From Actinomadura formosensis NBRC 14204 (GTDB lineage Bacteria; Actinomycetota; Actinomycetes; Streptosporangiales; Streptosporangiaceae), in NCBI RefSeq assembly GCF_001552155.1, contig NZ_BCQQ01000027.1, positions 1-63,640 of the forward strand: DNA of 63,640 nucleotides, read 5' to 3'. Under the pieces are notes generated by a model. The model did not search any database, had not been told where the DNA came from, and saw only the letters and a program-made list of their open reading frames with translations. Below are positions 24,643 to 32,848 of the stretch, piece by piece (positions within the stretch are counted from its first letter, which is position 1; every line of letters begins with the position of its first letter). The position numbers were made by a program, and so were the translations under genes.

Positions 24643-25380
24643 TCATGAGAACGGCCCCGGCTTCACGAGCTTGCGCGCGGTCTCCTCGTCGGTCGGCCCT
24701 TCACCGAAGGACGGGCACAGCCGCGCGAGCGGGCACACACCACAGGCCGGACGCCGGGCATGGCACATCCGGCGGCCGTGCCAGATGAGCCTGTGGGAGA
24801 GCATCGTCCAGTCCTTGCGCGGGATGAGCGTGCCGACCTCCTGTTCGACCTTGACGGGGTCGTCTTCGGTCGTCCAGGCGAATCGCCGCGCGAGGCGGCC
24901 GAAGTGGGTGTCGACGGTGATCCCTGGGACGTCGAACGCGTTGCCCAGGACGACGTTGGCCGTCTTGCGCCCGACACCGGGCAGCTTGACGAGGTCCTCA
25001 AGGCGTCCTGGGACCTCGCCTTTGAACTGGTCGCGCAATGCGGCGGACAGCCCCATGACCGACTTGGTCTTGGCGCGGAAGAACCCGGTGGGCTTCAGGA
25101 TCGCCTCGACGTCCTCGGGGTCGGCCGCGGCCAGGTCCTCCGGGGTGGGGTACTTGGCGAACAGCTGGGGCGTGGTCAGGTTGACCCGCACGTCCGTGGT
25201 CTGCGCCGACAGGACGGTCGCGACGAGGAGCTGGAACGGGGTGCCGAAGTCCAGTTCGCAGTGCGCGTCCGGATATGTCTCGGCCAGGATCCGGTTCATC
25301 CGGCGCGCCCGCCGCACGAGCGCCAGCCGGGACTCGGGCTTGCGCCCGCCCGCGGGGGACGATGCCGTCGTGGTCGCCAT
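24643..25380 (-). CDS. nth: Endonuclease III
   Basis: A 245-residue DNA glycosylase/AP lyase. The helix-hairpin-helix [14 protein letters not shown] includes the catalytic Lys (about 148), and the catalytic Asp lies in [12 protein letters not shown]. The [4Fe-4S] loop is complete at [17 protein letters not shown], with the C-x6-C-x2-C-x5-C spacing. It removes oxidised pyrimidines and nicks the abasic site. The N-terminus has about 25 extra residues compared with E. coli Nth, common in actinomycetes. It is divergent from the SDR gene across 61 bp. Confidence 0.94.
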   Translation of the reverse strand: MATTTASSPAGGRKPESRLALVRRARRMNRILAETYPDAHCELDFGTPFQLLVATVLSAQTTDVRVNLTTPQLFAKYPTPEDLAAADPEDVEAILKPTGFFRAKTKSVMGLSAALRDQFKGEVPGRLEDLVKLPGVGRKTANVVLGNAFDVPGITVDTHFGRLARRFAWTTEDDPVKVEQEVGTLIPRKDWTMLSHRLIWHGRRMCHARRPACGVCPLARLCPSFGEGPTDEETARKLVKPGPFS

Positions 25381-25399
25381 CCCGCCAGCGTAGAGCCTT

Positions 25400-25441
25400 C
25401 CTTAAAAAAACATACATGTTCTTTTATGTTAGGGTCCCCGC
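25400..25441 (+). promoter_or_regulatory. AT-rich promoter/operator in the nth-SDR gap
   Basis: A conspicuously AT-rich patch (TTAAAAAAACATACATG then TTCTTTTATGTTAG) sits just upstream of the SDR gene. TATGTT at 25,425-25,430 could be a -10 box. That would put the start of transcription within a few bases of the ATG, suggesting a leaderless transcript. ACATACATGT also makes a partial palindrome suitable for the nearby TetR protein. Confidence 0.4.
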
Positions 25442-26323
25442 ATGATCCTCGACTCCTCCCGGTGGGCCGCGACCCTCACCGGACGGCGCGTGCTGATCAC
25501 GGGCGCGGCGCGGGGCATCGGCGCGGCCCTGGCGGCGCGGCTGCACGAGCGCGGCGCCCGCGTCGCGCTCGCCGGTCTGGAACCCGATCTACTCGGGGCC
25601 GTCGCGAGCGGGTGCGGTTCCGCGCCTTGGTGGACGTGCGACGTGACCGACCGCGGCAGGGTCGAGGAAGTCGTGAACGACGCGGTCAAGGAACTGGGCG
25701 GCCTGGACGTGGTCGTGGCCAACGCCGGTGTGGCCGCGCAGATGCCCGTCATCGGCGGCGACCCGTCCGTACTGGAACAGAGCCTCCGGGTGAACGTGCT
25801 GGGCGTCCACAACACGCTCCGGGCAGCCGGACCCCACATCAGCCATGAACGCGGCTACGCGCTGGCCGTGGCGTCCTTGGCGGCGGCCGTTCATCTGCCT
25901 CTGCTGGGCGCCTACAGCGCGTCCAAGGCCGCGGTGGAGGCGCTGGGCAACACGCTGAGGGTCGAGCTGAGGCCGTGGGGCGCGAAGGCGGGCGTGGCCT
26001 ACTTCGCGGAACTCGACACCGACATGACGCGGCGCGGGTTCAGCACTGAGGCGGCGTCCGCGCTGATGGGTTCGGGGCCTGCGAGCAGCCTCATTTCAGG
26101 AGTCGCGCCCTTGCGGGTGGGGATCGACGCACTGGAACGCGGAATCGCCCGCCGCTCCAAGCGGGTCGTCGCTCCATGGTGGGTGGGGGGCGTCCTGCCC
26201 GTCCGGATGCTCGCGCAACCCGTGCTGGACCGCGTCGTCCAGCGCAAACTGCGCCTCACTCTGGAGGTCGCGCGGAACGAGCAGGTCGAACTGACCACGC
26301 CGCAACCGGACTCTCACCTGTGA
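25442..26323 (+). CDS. Short-chain dehydrogenase/reductase
   Basis: A 293-residue classical SDR: NAD(P)-binding motif TGAARGIGAALA (about 20-31), NAG motif (VANAGVA, about 93-99) and active-site YSASKAA (Tyr about 159, Lys 163), preceded by a Ser/Ala-rich strand. The C-terminal 60 residues include a hydrophobic amphipathic stretch, as in membrane-associated retinol/steroid-type SDRs. The substrate is unknown. It is coupled to the downstream CMD-family gene by a GTGA overlap and is probably controlled by the TetR gene that follows. Confidence 0.88.
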   Translation: MILDSSRWAATLTGRRVLITGAARGIGAALAARLHERGARVALAGLEPDLLGAVASGCGSAPWWTCDVTDRGRVEEVVNDAVKELGGLDVVVANAGVAAQMPVIGGDPSVLEQSLRVNVLGVHNTLRAAGPHISHERGYALAVASLAAAVHLPLLGAYSASKAAVEALGNTLRVELRPWGAKAGVAYFAELDTDMTRRGFSTEAASALMGSGPASSLISGVAPLRVGIDALERGIARRSKRVVAPWWVGGVLPVRMLAQPVLDRVVQRKLRLTLEVARNEQVELTTPQPDSHL

Positions 26324-26913
26324 GTCCTTCCCGCCGGCGGACCCCGCGGGCCTGCGCGCCCCGCGTCGCACCAGGCGGCATCGGCGACATCGGCGTGGTG
26401 AACTGGCTCGCCTGCCGCGTCGCGGGCCGGGCCGCCGGAACCGGGCCGCCCAACCTGTTCCTGACCCTGGCACGCCGGCGCGGGCTGTTCCGCGGCTGGC
26501 TGTGGTTCGCCGGACGGCTCATGCCCGGCGGCACCCTGCCGCGCCGCGAGACCGAACTGGTGATCCTCCGCATCGCGCACCTGCGCGACTGCCGCTACGA
26601 GTTCGACCACCACGTCCGCATCGCCGGCCGTTCGGGCGTGCGGGGGCGGGACGTCGAGCGCGTCAAGGCGGGCCCGTCCGCCGCCGGCTGGACGCCGCGC
26701 GAACAGGCGATCCTCGCCGCGGCCGACCAGCTCCATCACGCACGGGACCTGGACGACGAGACCTGGGCACGGCTCCGCACCCACCTCACCGAGGGCGAGT
26801 GCGTCGAGCTGACCGTCCTCGCCGGTCACTACGAGATGCTCGCCACCGTGATCACCGCCCTGCGCATCCGGCCCGACCGCCCCCGGCGTCCCGGCCGAAG
26901 ACCGCAGGAGTGA
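26320..26913 (+). CDS. Carboxymuconolactone decarboxylase/AhpD-like protein
   Basis: A 197-residue CMD-family protein. The core RRETELVILRIAHLRDCRYEFDHHVRIA (key parts RETELVILRIA and CRYEFDHHV, about 80-107) matches the family helix, but it has only the first Cys of the CxxC pair; the second is replaced by Glu. Disulphide-reductase chemistry like AhpD is therefore unlikely. Such proteins often accompany SDRs in catabolic operons. The GTG start overlaps the SDR stop. It converges with the TetR gene, with a 13-bp gap. Confidence 0.8.
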   Translation: MSPSRRRTPRACAPRVAPGGIGDIGVVNWLACRVAGRAAGTGPPNLFLTLARRRGLFRGWLWFAGRLMPGGTLPRRETELVILRIAHLRDCRYEFDHHVRIAGRSGVRGRDVERVKAGPSAAGWTPREQAILAAADQLHHARDLDDETWARLRTHLTEGECVELTVLAGHYEMLATVITALRIRPDRPRRPGRRPQE

Positions 26914-26926
26914 GCATCACAGCACC

Positions 26927-27577
26927 TCAGACGGCAGGTCGGGCGTCCAGGACCCCCGCTCGAAGCAGGAGGCGCACATGCTCGGCGACCGGCGGCCCGA
27001 CCGCCCGCAGCGCCTCCATGTCGCCCATCGCGACCGCCGGCGTCACCATCGTGCTCACCGCGGACACGACGATCTGGCACGCGAATTCGGCCGTCTCGCC
27101 GGTCACGCCCATGAGCCCCGCCAAAGCCCCGGCCAGATCGCGCTGCATGGCGGAACGGCGCCGGATGGCCTCGGGCCCGGCCGCGTACACCTCGACCAGG
27201 AACAGCCGCGCGTACCCCGGTTCGGACGCCAGCGCCTCCAGGTAGGTGGTGAAAGCCCGCTCGAACCGGGCCGCCGGATCGCCCTCGCCCTCCGCGGCGC
27301 CCTCCAACCGGCGGCGGAGCAGCTCGCCCGCCTTGTCGAACGCCGCCATGAAGCAGTCGAGCTTGGACGAGAACAGCCCGTAGAAGTTCTGCCTGGACAC
27401 CCGGGCCCGTTTGAGGACATCCTCAACCGAGGTTCCGACGTATCCTTTCTCCGCCATCGCCGCCGCCATGGCGGCGCAGAGCCGGTCCCGGTGCACGCGC
27501 TCGACCTCCGAGCGGGACAGCGCGTGACGTCCCCGGGGAAGCCGGCGCGGTGTGGAGCGGGGGCCGGAGCTCTGCAT
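26927..27577 (-). CDS. TetR-family regulator
   Basis: A 216-residue repressor. The helix-turn-helix region (about 25-75) includes GYVGTSVEDVLKRARVSRQNFYGLFSSK, the standard TetR recognition helix. A helical ligand-binding domain follows, with a region rich in Leu and Ala consistent with a hydrophobic effector. The start at 27,577 gives a basic N-terminal arm; longer frames lack support. It faces the SDR/CMD pair tail to tail and is their likely regulator, with the AT-rich partial palindrome upstream of the SDR gene as a possible operator. Confidence 0.85.
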   Translation of the reverse strand: MQSSGPRSTPRRLPRGRHALSRSEVERVHRDRLCAAMAAAMAEKGYVGTSVEDVLKRARVSRQNFYGLFSSKLDCFMAAFDKAGELLRRRLEGAAEGEGDPAARFERAFTTYLEALASEPGYARLFLVEVYAAGPEAIRRRSAMQRDLAGALAGLMGVTGETAEFACQIVVSAVSTMVTPAVAMGDMEALRAVGPPVAEHVRLLLRAGVLDARPAV

Positions 27578-27759
27578 CCGCTCAGGGTAAGGCACCGCAG
27601 GCAGGAGCCCATCTCGCCCGATTCCGGGTGATTGAGACCGGTGTGATGGCATTCACCCGCTGGTCCGTACACTGGGCAAACGGGACCGTGACCCGCCGCG
27701 GGACGCACGACCCCGGTCCCGCGTTTCGGCGCGCCGTGACCTTGCCCTCACGCACGCGG

Positions 27760-27775
27760 TGGGACGTACGTCACA
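27760..27775 (+). promoter_or_regulatory. CRP-type site upstream of crp
   Basis: TGGGACGTACGTCACA differs from TGTGAnnnnnnTCACA at one defined position and is centred about 40 bp upstream of the crp start. This suggests autoregulation. Confidence 0.5.
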
Positions 27776-27806
27776 CTAGGCATGTAGGTGTTCGAGGAGG
27801 AGAAGC

Positions 27807-28493
27807 GTGACCGATCGCGACGTGGACGTTCTGAGTAGAGCCCCGCTCTTTGAGGCCCTCGACGAGCAGGGCGCCAAGGCGCTGCGCGCCAACGTGACCG
27901 AGGTGCGTCTCGCGCGCGGTCAGACGCTGTTCAACGAGGGAGAGACCGGGGACCGGCTGTACGTCGTCCTGGAGGGCAAGATCAAGCTGACCCGGACGGC
28001 GCCCGACGGCCGGGAGAACCTGCTGAGCGTGCTCGGCCCGAGCGAGATGTTCGGCGAGCTGTCCCTGTTCGACCCGCGCCCCCGCACCGCGAGCGCCATC
28101 GCGGTGACCGAGTGCCGCCTCGCCGGGCTCGGCCACGACGACCTGCGGCCCTGGCTCACCGGGCACCCGGAGGTCGCCGTGCAGCTGCTCCGCGCCCTGG
28201 CGCAGCGGCTCCGCAAGACCAACGACGTGATGGCCGACCTCGTCTTCACCGACGTTCCCGGACGCGTCGCCAAGGCGCTGCTCGACCTCGCCGAGCGTTT
28301 CGGGCAGCCGTCCGAGGCGGGGCTGCACGTCCACCACGACCTCACGCAGGAGGAACTGGCGCAGCTCGTCGGCGCCTCCCGCGAGACCGTCAACAAGGCG
28401 CTCGCCGACTTCGCGCAGCGCAACTGGCTGCGCATCGAGGCGCGCGCCGTGGTGATCCTCGACATCGAGCGCCTCCGCAAGCGCTCGAAGTGA
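27807..28493 (+). CDS. crp: CRP/FNR-family cAMP-responsive regulator
   Basis: A 228-residue protein of CRP size. The cyclic-nucleotide domain (about 10-125) has the phosphate-binding cassette FGELSLFDPRPRTASAIA (Gly, Glu, Arg and Thr/Ala in place). After the dimer helix comes a winged helix with TQEELAQLVGASRETVNKALADF (about 178-200) as recognition part. It corresponds to Rv3676 (CRP) by content and neighbours. The start is GTG with GAGGAGGAG upstream. CRP-type palindromes occur before its own gene and before acs. cAMP binding is inferred from family membership. Confidence 0.93.
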   Translation: MTDRDVDVLSRAPLFEALDEQGAKALRANVTEVRLARGQTLFNEGETGDRLYVVLEGKIKLTRTAPDGRENLLSVLGPSEMFGELSLFDPRPRTASAIAVTECRLAGLGHDDLRPWLTGHPEVAVQLLRALAQRLRKTNDVMADLVFTDVPGRVAKALLDLAERFGQPSEAGLHVHHDLTQEELAQLVGASRETVNKALADFAQRNWLRIEARAVVILDIERLRKRSK

Positions 28494-28500
28494 GCCGCGC

Positions 28501-29283
28501 TCAGCGGCCGTTCAGATAGTCCAGTTGCGACTGGACCGACCATTCGGCCGCGGGCCAGAGGGACTTGTCGACGTCGGCGTAGACGCGTTCGACGACCTCG
28601 CGCGCGGTGCGCGCGCCCGCGGCGACGGCCGCCTCGACCTGTGCGAGGCGCTCCCTGCGATGGTCGATGTAGTAGTCGAGGACGGCGATCGGGTCGTCCA
28701 GCTTGGGGCCGTGGCCGGGGAGGATGGTGGCGGCCTCAACATCGGCGGAGAAACGGCGCAGCCGGTCGAGCGAGTCAAGGTAGTCGCCCAGGCCGCCTTC
28801 CAGGACCGTCGTCCCGTAGCCGAGAATGGTGTCGCCGGTGAGGACGGCACCGTCCGCCGGAAGCCAGAACGTGAGCGAGTCGTGGCTGTGGCCCGGCGTC
28901 TCCATGATCCGCAGTTCCAGGCCGCCCGTGGTGACGACGTCGCCCTCCGAGAGCCCCTCGTCGCCGAGCCGGTGCCGGGGGTCGAGGGCCCGTACCTTGA
29001 CCGAGCCGCCGGCCAGCTTCGCGAACCTGCCGGCCCCGGCGGAGTGGTCGGGGTGGCCGTGGGTGAGCAGGACGAGGCCCACGCGACGGCCCTGCGCCTC
29101 GACCGTTTCCAGCACGCGCCGGAGATGCGCGCCGTCCTTGGGGCCGGGGTCGACGACGACGGCCTCGTCCGCCCCCGGCTCGGCGATGATCCACGTGTTC
29201 GTGCCGTCCAGGGTCATGGCGGACGGGTTCGGAGCGAGCACGCAAGTCGCCCTTTCGGTACCCATTCCGTCGATCTCCGTCAT
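28501..29283 (-). CDS. MBL-fold metallohydrolase
   Basis: A 260-residue metallo-beta-lactamase-fold enzyme. The metal motif is THGHPDHSAG (about 88-97), with further ligands in ETPGHSHDS (about 147) and TGDTILG (about 170), and the C-terminal GHGPKLDDP completes the site. It is closest in style to LACTB2/glyoxalase-II-like hydrolases and corresponds to Rv3677c. The substrate is unknown. The start at 29,283 has GGGAG upstream. It is convergent with crp, seven bases apart. Confidence 0.88.
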   Translation of the reverse strand: MTEIDGMGTERATCVLAPNPSAMTLDGTNTWIIAEPGADEAVVVDPGPKDGAHLRRVLETVEAQGRRVGLVLLTHGHPDHSAGAGRFAKLAGGSVKVRALDPRHRLGDEGLSEGDVVTTGGLELRIMETPGHSHDSLTFWLPADGAVLTGDTILGYGTTVLEGGLGDYLDSLDRLRRFSADVEAATILPGHGPKLDDPIAVLDYYIDHRRERLAQVEAAVAAGARTAREVVERVYADVDKSLWPAAEWSVQSQLDYLNGR

Positions 29284-29414
29284 ATCTCCCATCCTGCCCG
29301 AGGTCCGATCCGGGTGACGGGCCGGGTTCCAGCCGAGACGTTCGAGATGCCGGAGCGCCGAGGTGCCCGCCAGCCGCCGCATGAGGGCCTGGGCCGGTGG
29401 CATCCGGCGCGCGC

Positions 29415-30299
29415 TCATCCCCGGGGGTAGTGCTGCGCGGCGCCCTCGGGCAGGACGAGGTACGCCTCGCCGTCGATGATCTCCGCCATGGGCTCGTGGA
29501 CGACGATCTCCCGCCGCGCGGCCAGCACGTCCGCCACGGTGTCGAACTCGGCCAGCTCCGCCAGCGTCGCGATCGTGGGCGGCAGCATCATCCACTCGCC
29601 CTTCAGCGCGCGCTCGGCCGCCTCCTCCGGACGCACCCACGCGACCCGGTCGGCCTCGGTGCTGACGTCCCCGGCCCGCTGCCCCTCCGGCATCGCCGCG
29701 ACGAAGAAGCGCGTGTCGTAGCGCTTCGGCTCGATCGCCGGGGTGATCCAGTGCGCCCACGGACGCAGCAGGTCCGCGCGCAGGACCAGGCCGCGCCGGG
29801 CGAGGAAGTCGCCGAACGACTGGGACCGGTCCAGCAGCGCCCGCCGGTCCGCCTCCCACTCCTCGCCGCGGGTGTCGTCCACGACCGTCTCGCCCGTCGG
29901 CCCCGCCAGCAGCACGAGCGTCTCCTCGAACGTCTCCCGGACCGCCGCGCACACCAGCTCCCGGGCCAGCGTCTCGTCCGCGTTGAACGCCGCGCCCCAC
30001 TCGGCGGGCGGCGGGCCCGACCAGGCCGGCGCCGCCTCGCCGTCACGCGGGTCGACCGAGCCGCCCGGGAAGACGTAGGCGCCCGGCGCGAACGCCATCG
30101 ACCGGACGCGCCGCAGCAGGAACGCCTGCAGCCCGTGCCGGTCGTGATCGCGGAGCACGACGACCGTCGCGGCGTGCCGCGCGGGCACGGGCTCGGCCCG
30201 GCCCGCCCGGATGTCCTCGATCCGCTCCCGGAAGCTCGCCGGCAGCTTCAGCCCGTTCACGATGCTCATGACGGCCCATTCGGGCATACCGAATGGCAT
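29415..30299 (-). CDS. NUDIX hydrolase, long actinobacterial type
   Basis: A 294-residue protein. It begins with a NUDIX-like strand ATVVVLRD and GAYVFPGGSVDPRD, then has an insertion of about 40 residues before the helix CAAVRETFEETLVLLAG (about 112-128), so the NUDIX box is split by a long loop, as in a known actinobacterial/NUDT19-like subgroup. The usual substrates of that subgroup are CoA esters; this is not proven here. The start is uncertain: ATG at 30,299, or ATG at 30,269 ten codons later. It lies 18 bp after ridA. Confidence 0.82.
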   Translation of the reverse strand: MPFGMPEWAVMSIVNGLKLPASFRERIEDIRAGRAEPVPARHAATVVVLRDHDRHGLQAFLLRRVRSMAFAPGAYVFPGGSVDPRDGEAAPAWSGPPPAEWGAAFNADETLARELVCAAVRETFEETLVLLAGPTGETVVDDTRGEEWEADRRALLDRSQSFGDFLARRGLVLRADLLRPWAHWITPAIEPKRYDTRFFVAAMPEGQRAGDVSTEADRVAWVRPEEAAERALKGEWMMLPPTIATLAELAEFDTVADVLAARREIVVHEPMAEIIDGEAYLVLPEGAAQHYPRG

Positions 30300-30317
30300 T
30301 CCGTCAAGCCTCGGGAG

Positions 30318-30779
30318 CTACTGGACCTCGGCGATGAACTCCACCTCGACGGGCACGTCGCTCGGCAGGACGGCGACGCCCACGGCGCTGCGCGCGTGCT
30401 TGCCCGCGTCCCCGAACACCTCGACGAGCAGGTCGCTCGCCCCGTTGATCACCTGCGGCTGGCCGGTGAAGCCGGGGGCGCTCGCGACGAAGCCGACGAC
30501 CTTCACGATCCGCACGATCCGCGACAGCTCACCGACCTCGGCCTTGAGCGCGGCGATGCCGTTCAGCCCGCAGATCCGCGCCTGCCGGGTGGCCTCCTCC
30601 ACGCTGACCTCGGCGCCGACCTTCCCGGTGACGCCCAGTTCGCCCTTGACCACCGGAACCTGGCCCGCGGTGTAGACGAGCGAGCCCGTCCGCGCGGTCG
30701 GGACGTACGACGCGACCGGCGGGACGACGTCCGGAATCTCGATCCCCAGCTCACGCATCCGCTCTTCGGGCGTGCTCAT
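30318..30779 (-). CDS. RidA/YjgF-family protein
   Basis: A 153-residue RidA-family protein, slightly longer than E. coli RidA (128). The conserved segments are LVYTAGQVPVVKGEL, an ARICGLNGIAALKAEVG helix and the C-terminal AVGVAVLPSDVPVEVEFIA. The catalytic Arg of canonical RidA in the R-(S/A)-x-V motif is recognisable as ARSAVGVA (about 131-138). It is expected to hydrolyse reactive enamine/imine intermediates. It corresponds to Rv3678c. The start at 30,779 is chosen over the ATG six bases upstream because GGAGGA then has proper spacing. Confidence 0.85.
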   Translation of the reverse strand: MSTPEERMRELGIEIPDVVPPVASYVPTARTGSLVYTAGQVPVVKGELGVTGKVGAEVSVEEATRQARICGLNGIAALKAEVGELSRIVRIVKVVGFVASAPGFTGQPQVINGASDLLVEVFGDAGKHARSAVGVAVLPSDVPVEVEFIAEVQ

Positions 30780-30808
30780 GACCATTCCTCCTCGTTGAGG
30801 TACTGCTC

Positions 30809-30854
30809 CGTTACGACCGGGCTTCGTTGCAACCGGCTTCGTTGCGACCGGCTT
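30809..30854. repeat. Three tandem 15-16-bp repeats
   Basis: The unit CGTT(G/A)C(A/G)ACCGG(G)CTT occurs three times back to back (30,809-30,824, 30,825-30,839, 30,840-30,854). The array ends exactly at the DUF4177 stop codon, between that gene and ridA. It could be a small VNTR; no function is evident. Confidence 0.7.
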
Positions 30855-31013
30855 CTAGGACTGGACTTCGCGCTTGAAGTAGGCCACGAGGTTCTCCGGG
30901 TTCGGACCCGGCAGGACGGTGACGAGTTCCCACCCGTCCTGGCCCCAGTTGTCAAGGATCTGCTTGGTCGCGTGCACCAGCAGCGGAACGGTCGCGTACT
31001 CCCACTTCTTCAT
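30855..31013 (-). CDS. DUF4177 small protein
   Basis: A 52-residue protein, MKKWEYATVPLLVHATKQIL at the start, then DNWGQDGWELVTVLPG and a YFKRE end. This is the whole DUF4177 domain (W-E-Y..., G-W-E-L-V), matching Rv3678A in size and place. The function is unknown. It lies five bases after the marR stop, so it is probably co-transcribed with it. Confidence 0.85.
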   Translation of the reverse strand: MKKWEYATVPLLVHATKQILDNWGQDGWELVTVLPGPNPENLVAYFKREVQS

Positions 31014-31018
31014 GGCGT

Positions 31019-31558
31019 TCACCCTACTGATTGCCCCGTCGGACCGGCTTCGGGCGGGTCGTCCCGCCGCTCCGCGCGGAGCATCACGCGGCGCAGGAGG
31101 TCGGACAGGGTGCGGCGTTCGCCCGGGGTGAGGACGCCGAGGAGACGCTCCTCCTCGGCGCCGACGGTGTCCATCGCGTCCCGCCAGGCGGCGCGGCCCG
31201 CGTCGGTCATCTCGACGATGACGCGGCGGCGGTCGGTGGGGGACGGCGTGCGGCGGACGTAGCCGTGGCGTTCCAGCGCGTCCAGCCGGCCGGTGATCGA
31301 GTTCGGGGGCATGCCGAGGTCGGCGGCGAGCCGGGACGGCGCGGCGGTGCCGTGCCGTCCCGCGAGCGCGTGCAGCGTGTCGAACTCGTGCCACTGCATG
31401 CCGGACGCGGTGAGGGACGCCTCGCGGATCTGCTTGAGATGCCGGACGAAGTGCACCATCCGCGTCACGGCGCCCTCCATGTCGGGATCGAGCTCGGGCA
31501 GGATCGGCGTCCACCGCGCCACATGATCATCTGCCCGGTCCCGTGCCGTGTCGCCCAT
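31019..31558 (-). CDS. MarR-family regulator
   Basis: A 179-residue winged-helix protein: GMQWHEFDTLHALAG, then the recognition part PSRLAADLGMPPNSITGRLDALERHGYV (about 78-105) and the wing RRTPSPTDRRRVIVEMTDAG with the conserved DxR. It is divergent from an MFS exporter gene across 68 bp that contain a perfect CCGAA/TTCGG inverted repeat, the classic set-up for a repressor and its efflux pump. The inducer is unknown. Confidence 0.88.
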   Translation of the reverse strand: MGDTARDRADDHVARWTPILPELDPDMEGAVTRMVHFVRHLKQIREASLTASGMQWHEFDTLHALAGRHGTAAPSRLAADLGMPPNSITGRLDALERHGYVRRTPSPTDRRRVIVEMTDAGRAAWRDAMDTVGAEEERLLGVLTPGERRTLSDLLRRVMLRAERRDDPPEAGPTGQSVG

Positions 31559-31592
31559 ACCGCGATGGTAGTCGGCAACGAATAACTCCTTG

Positions 31593-31605
31593 CCGAATAG
31601 TTCGG
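31593..31605. promoter_or_regulatory. Operator candidate between marR and the MFS gene
   Basis: CCGAA-TAG-TTCGG is a perfect inverted repeat 21 bp upstream of the MFS ATG and 34 bp upstream of the marR ATG. A related half-site, ACGAATAACT, lies about a turn away at 31,579-31,588. Confidence 0.5.
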
Positions 31606-31626
31606 TGACGAACTAGATTGCCCGGC

Positions 31627-32847
31627 ATGGCTCACCCACTGCGCAGCCGGGACTTCCGGCTGCTGTTCGGCGCGCGCGTGCTGTCCATGACCGGCGACGC
31701 GGCCGTGCCCGCCGCGCTCGCGCTCGCCGTCCTGCGCGCGACCGGCTCCACCGCCGCGCTCGCCCTCGTGCTCGGCTGCGCGATGGTGCCGCGCCTGCTC
31801 CTGCTGCCCATCGGCGGCGTCGTCGCCGACCGCCTCGGCACCCGGGGCGTCGCCCTGGCCACCGACCTCGTCAGCGCGGGCGCCCAGCTGTTCGCCGGGC
31901 TCGAACTGCTCGGCGGCGAACCGCGGCTGTGGCATCTCGCCGTGACCCAGCTGATCGGCGGGACGGCCGCGGCGTTCCAGGCGCCGACGATCTCGCCCCT
32001 GGTCACCGGCACCGTCGAACCGTCCGGGCTGCGGCGGGCCAACGCGCTCATCGGCGCCGCCGGGGGCGCCACCGGCCTCGCCGGGCCCGCCCTCGCCGGG
32101 ACGTTCGTGCTGACCATCGGCCCCGGCTGGACGTTCCTGCTCGACTCCGCGTCCTTCGCCGCGAGCGCCGTGCTCCTGGCCCTGGCGCACGTCCGGCACG
32201 TCCCGCCGCCGAAGCGCTCGCTGCGCGCGGACCTCGCGGAAGGCTGGTCGGAGGTCCGCTCCCGCGACTGGTACTGGACGAGCCTGATCGCGCACGGCGT
32301 CTGGAACGGCGCCTCCGCCGTCCTGCTCACCCTCGGGCCCGTCATCGCCGTCGAACGGCTCGGCGGCGAGGGGACGTGGATCGCCACCGTGCAGACCGGC
32401 GCCATCGGGCTGCTCGCCGGGGCGCTGCTCGCCGGGCGCGTCCGTCCCCGCCGTCCCGTCCTGGTCGCGAACGCGGGGCTCACCGCCCTGGCCCTGCCCC
32501 TCGCGCTGCTGGCGGTCACCGCGCCCGCGCCCCTGGTCATCGGCTCCTACGGGCTGGCGCTGGCCGGTCTCGGCGTCCTGAACCCGACATGGGAGACCGT
32601 CGTGCAGAAGAGCATCCCGCGGCAGGCTCTGGCCCGCGTGACGTCCTACGACTGGCTGCTCTCCCTGGCCGCCGCCCCGCTGGGCTACGCGCTCGCCCCC
32701 TGGGCGGCGTCCACGTGGGGCGCCTCCGCGCCGCTCATGGCGGCGGCCGTCCTGGTGGGCGCGTCATGCCTGGGCACGGCCGCCGTCCCCGGCGTCCGCC
32801 GCCTGACCATGCCGGACACCGCCCACCCGCGGGAGGAGGCGGTGTAG
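31627..32847 (+). CDS. MFS transporter
   Basis: A 406-residue, 12-helix major facilitator protein of the drug/unknown efflux group (MFS_3/enterobactin-exporter-like layout). It begins with RSRDFRLLFGARVLSMTGDA and has GGVVADRLGTRGVAL as the loop 2-3 motif A equivalent. ATG 31,627 was chosen; a TTG three codons upstream is less likely. Export of the compound sensed by the divergent MarR protein is a fair guess. It ends one base before the convergent slipin gene. Confidence 0.86.
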   Translation: MAHPLRSRDFRLLFGARVLSMTGDAAVPAALALAVLRATGSTAALALVLGCAMVPRLLLLPIGGVVADRLGTRGVALATDLVSAGAQLFAGLELLGGEPRLWHLAVTQLIGGTAAAFQAPTISPLVTGTVEPSGLRRANALIGAAGGATGLAGPALAGTFVLTIGPGWTFLLDSASFAASAVLLALAHVRHVPPPKRSLRADLAEGWSEVRSRDWYWTSLIAHGVWNGASAVLLTLGPVIAVERLGGEGTWIATVQTGAIGLLAGALLAGRVRPRRPVLVANAGLTALALPLALLAVTAPAPLVIGSYGLALAGLGVLNPTWETVVQKSIPRQALARVTSYDWLLSLAAAPLGYALAPWAASTWGASAPLMAAAVLVGASCLGTAAVPGVRRLTMPDTAHPREEAV

Positions 32848-32848
32848 A

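Noticed and set aside
27738..27755. Further CRP site GTGAC...TCAC before crp
   Set aside because: The half-sites are eight bases apart instead of six, so the spacing does not fit the consensus.
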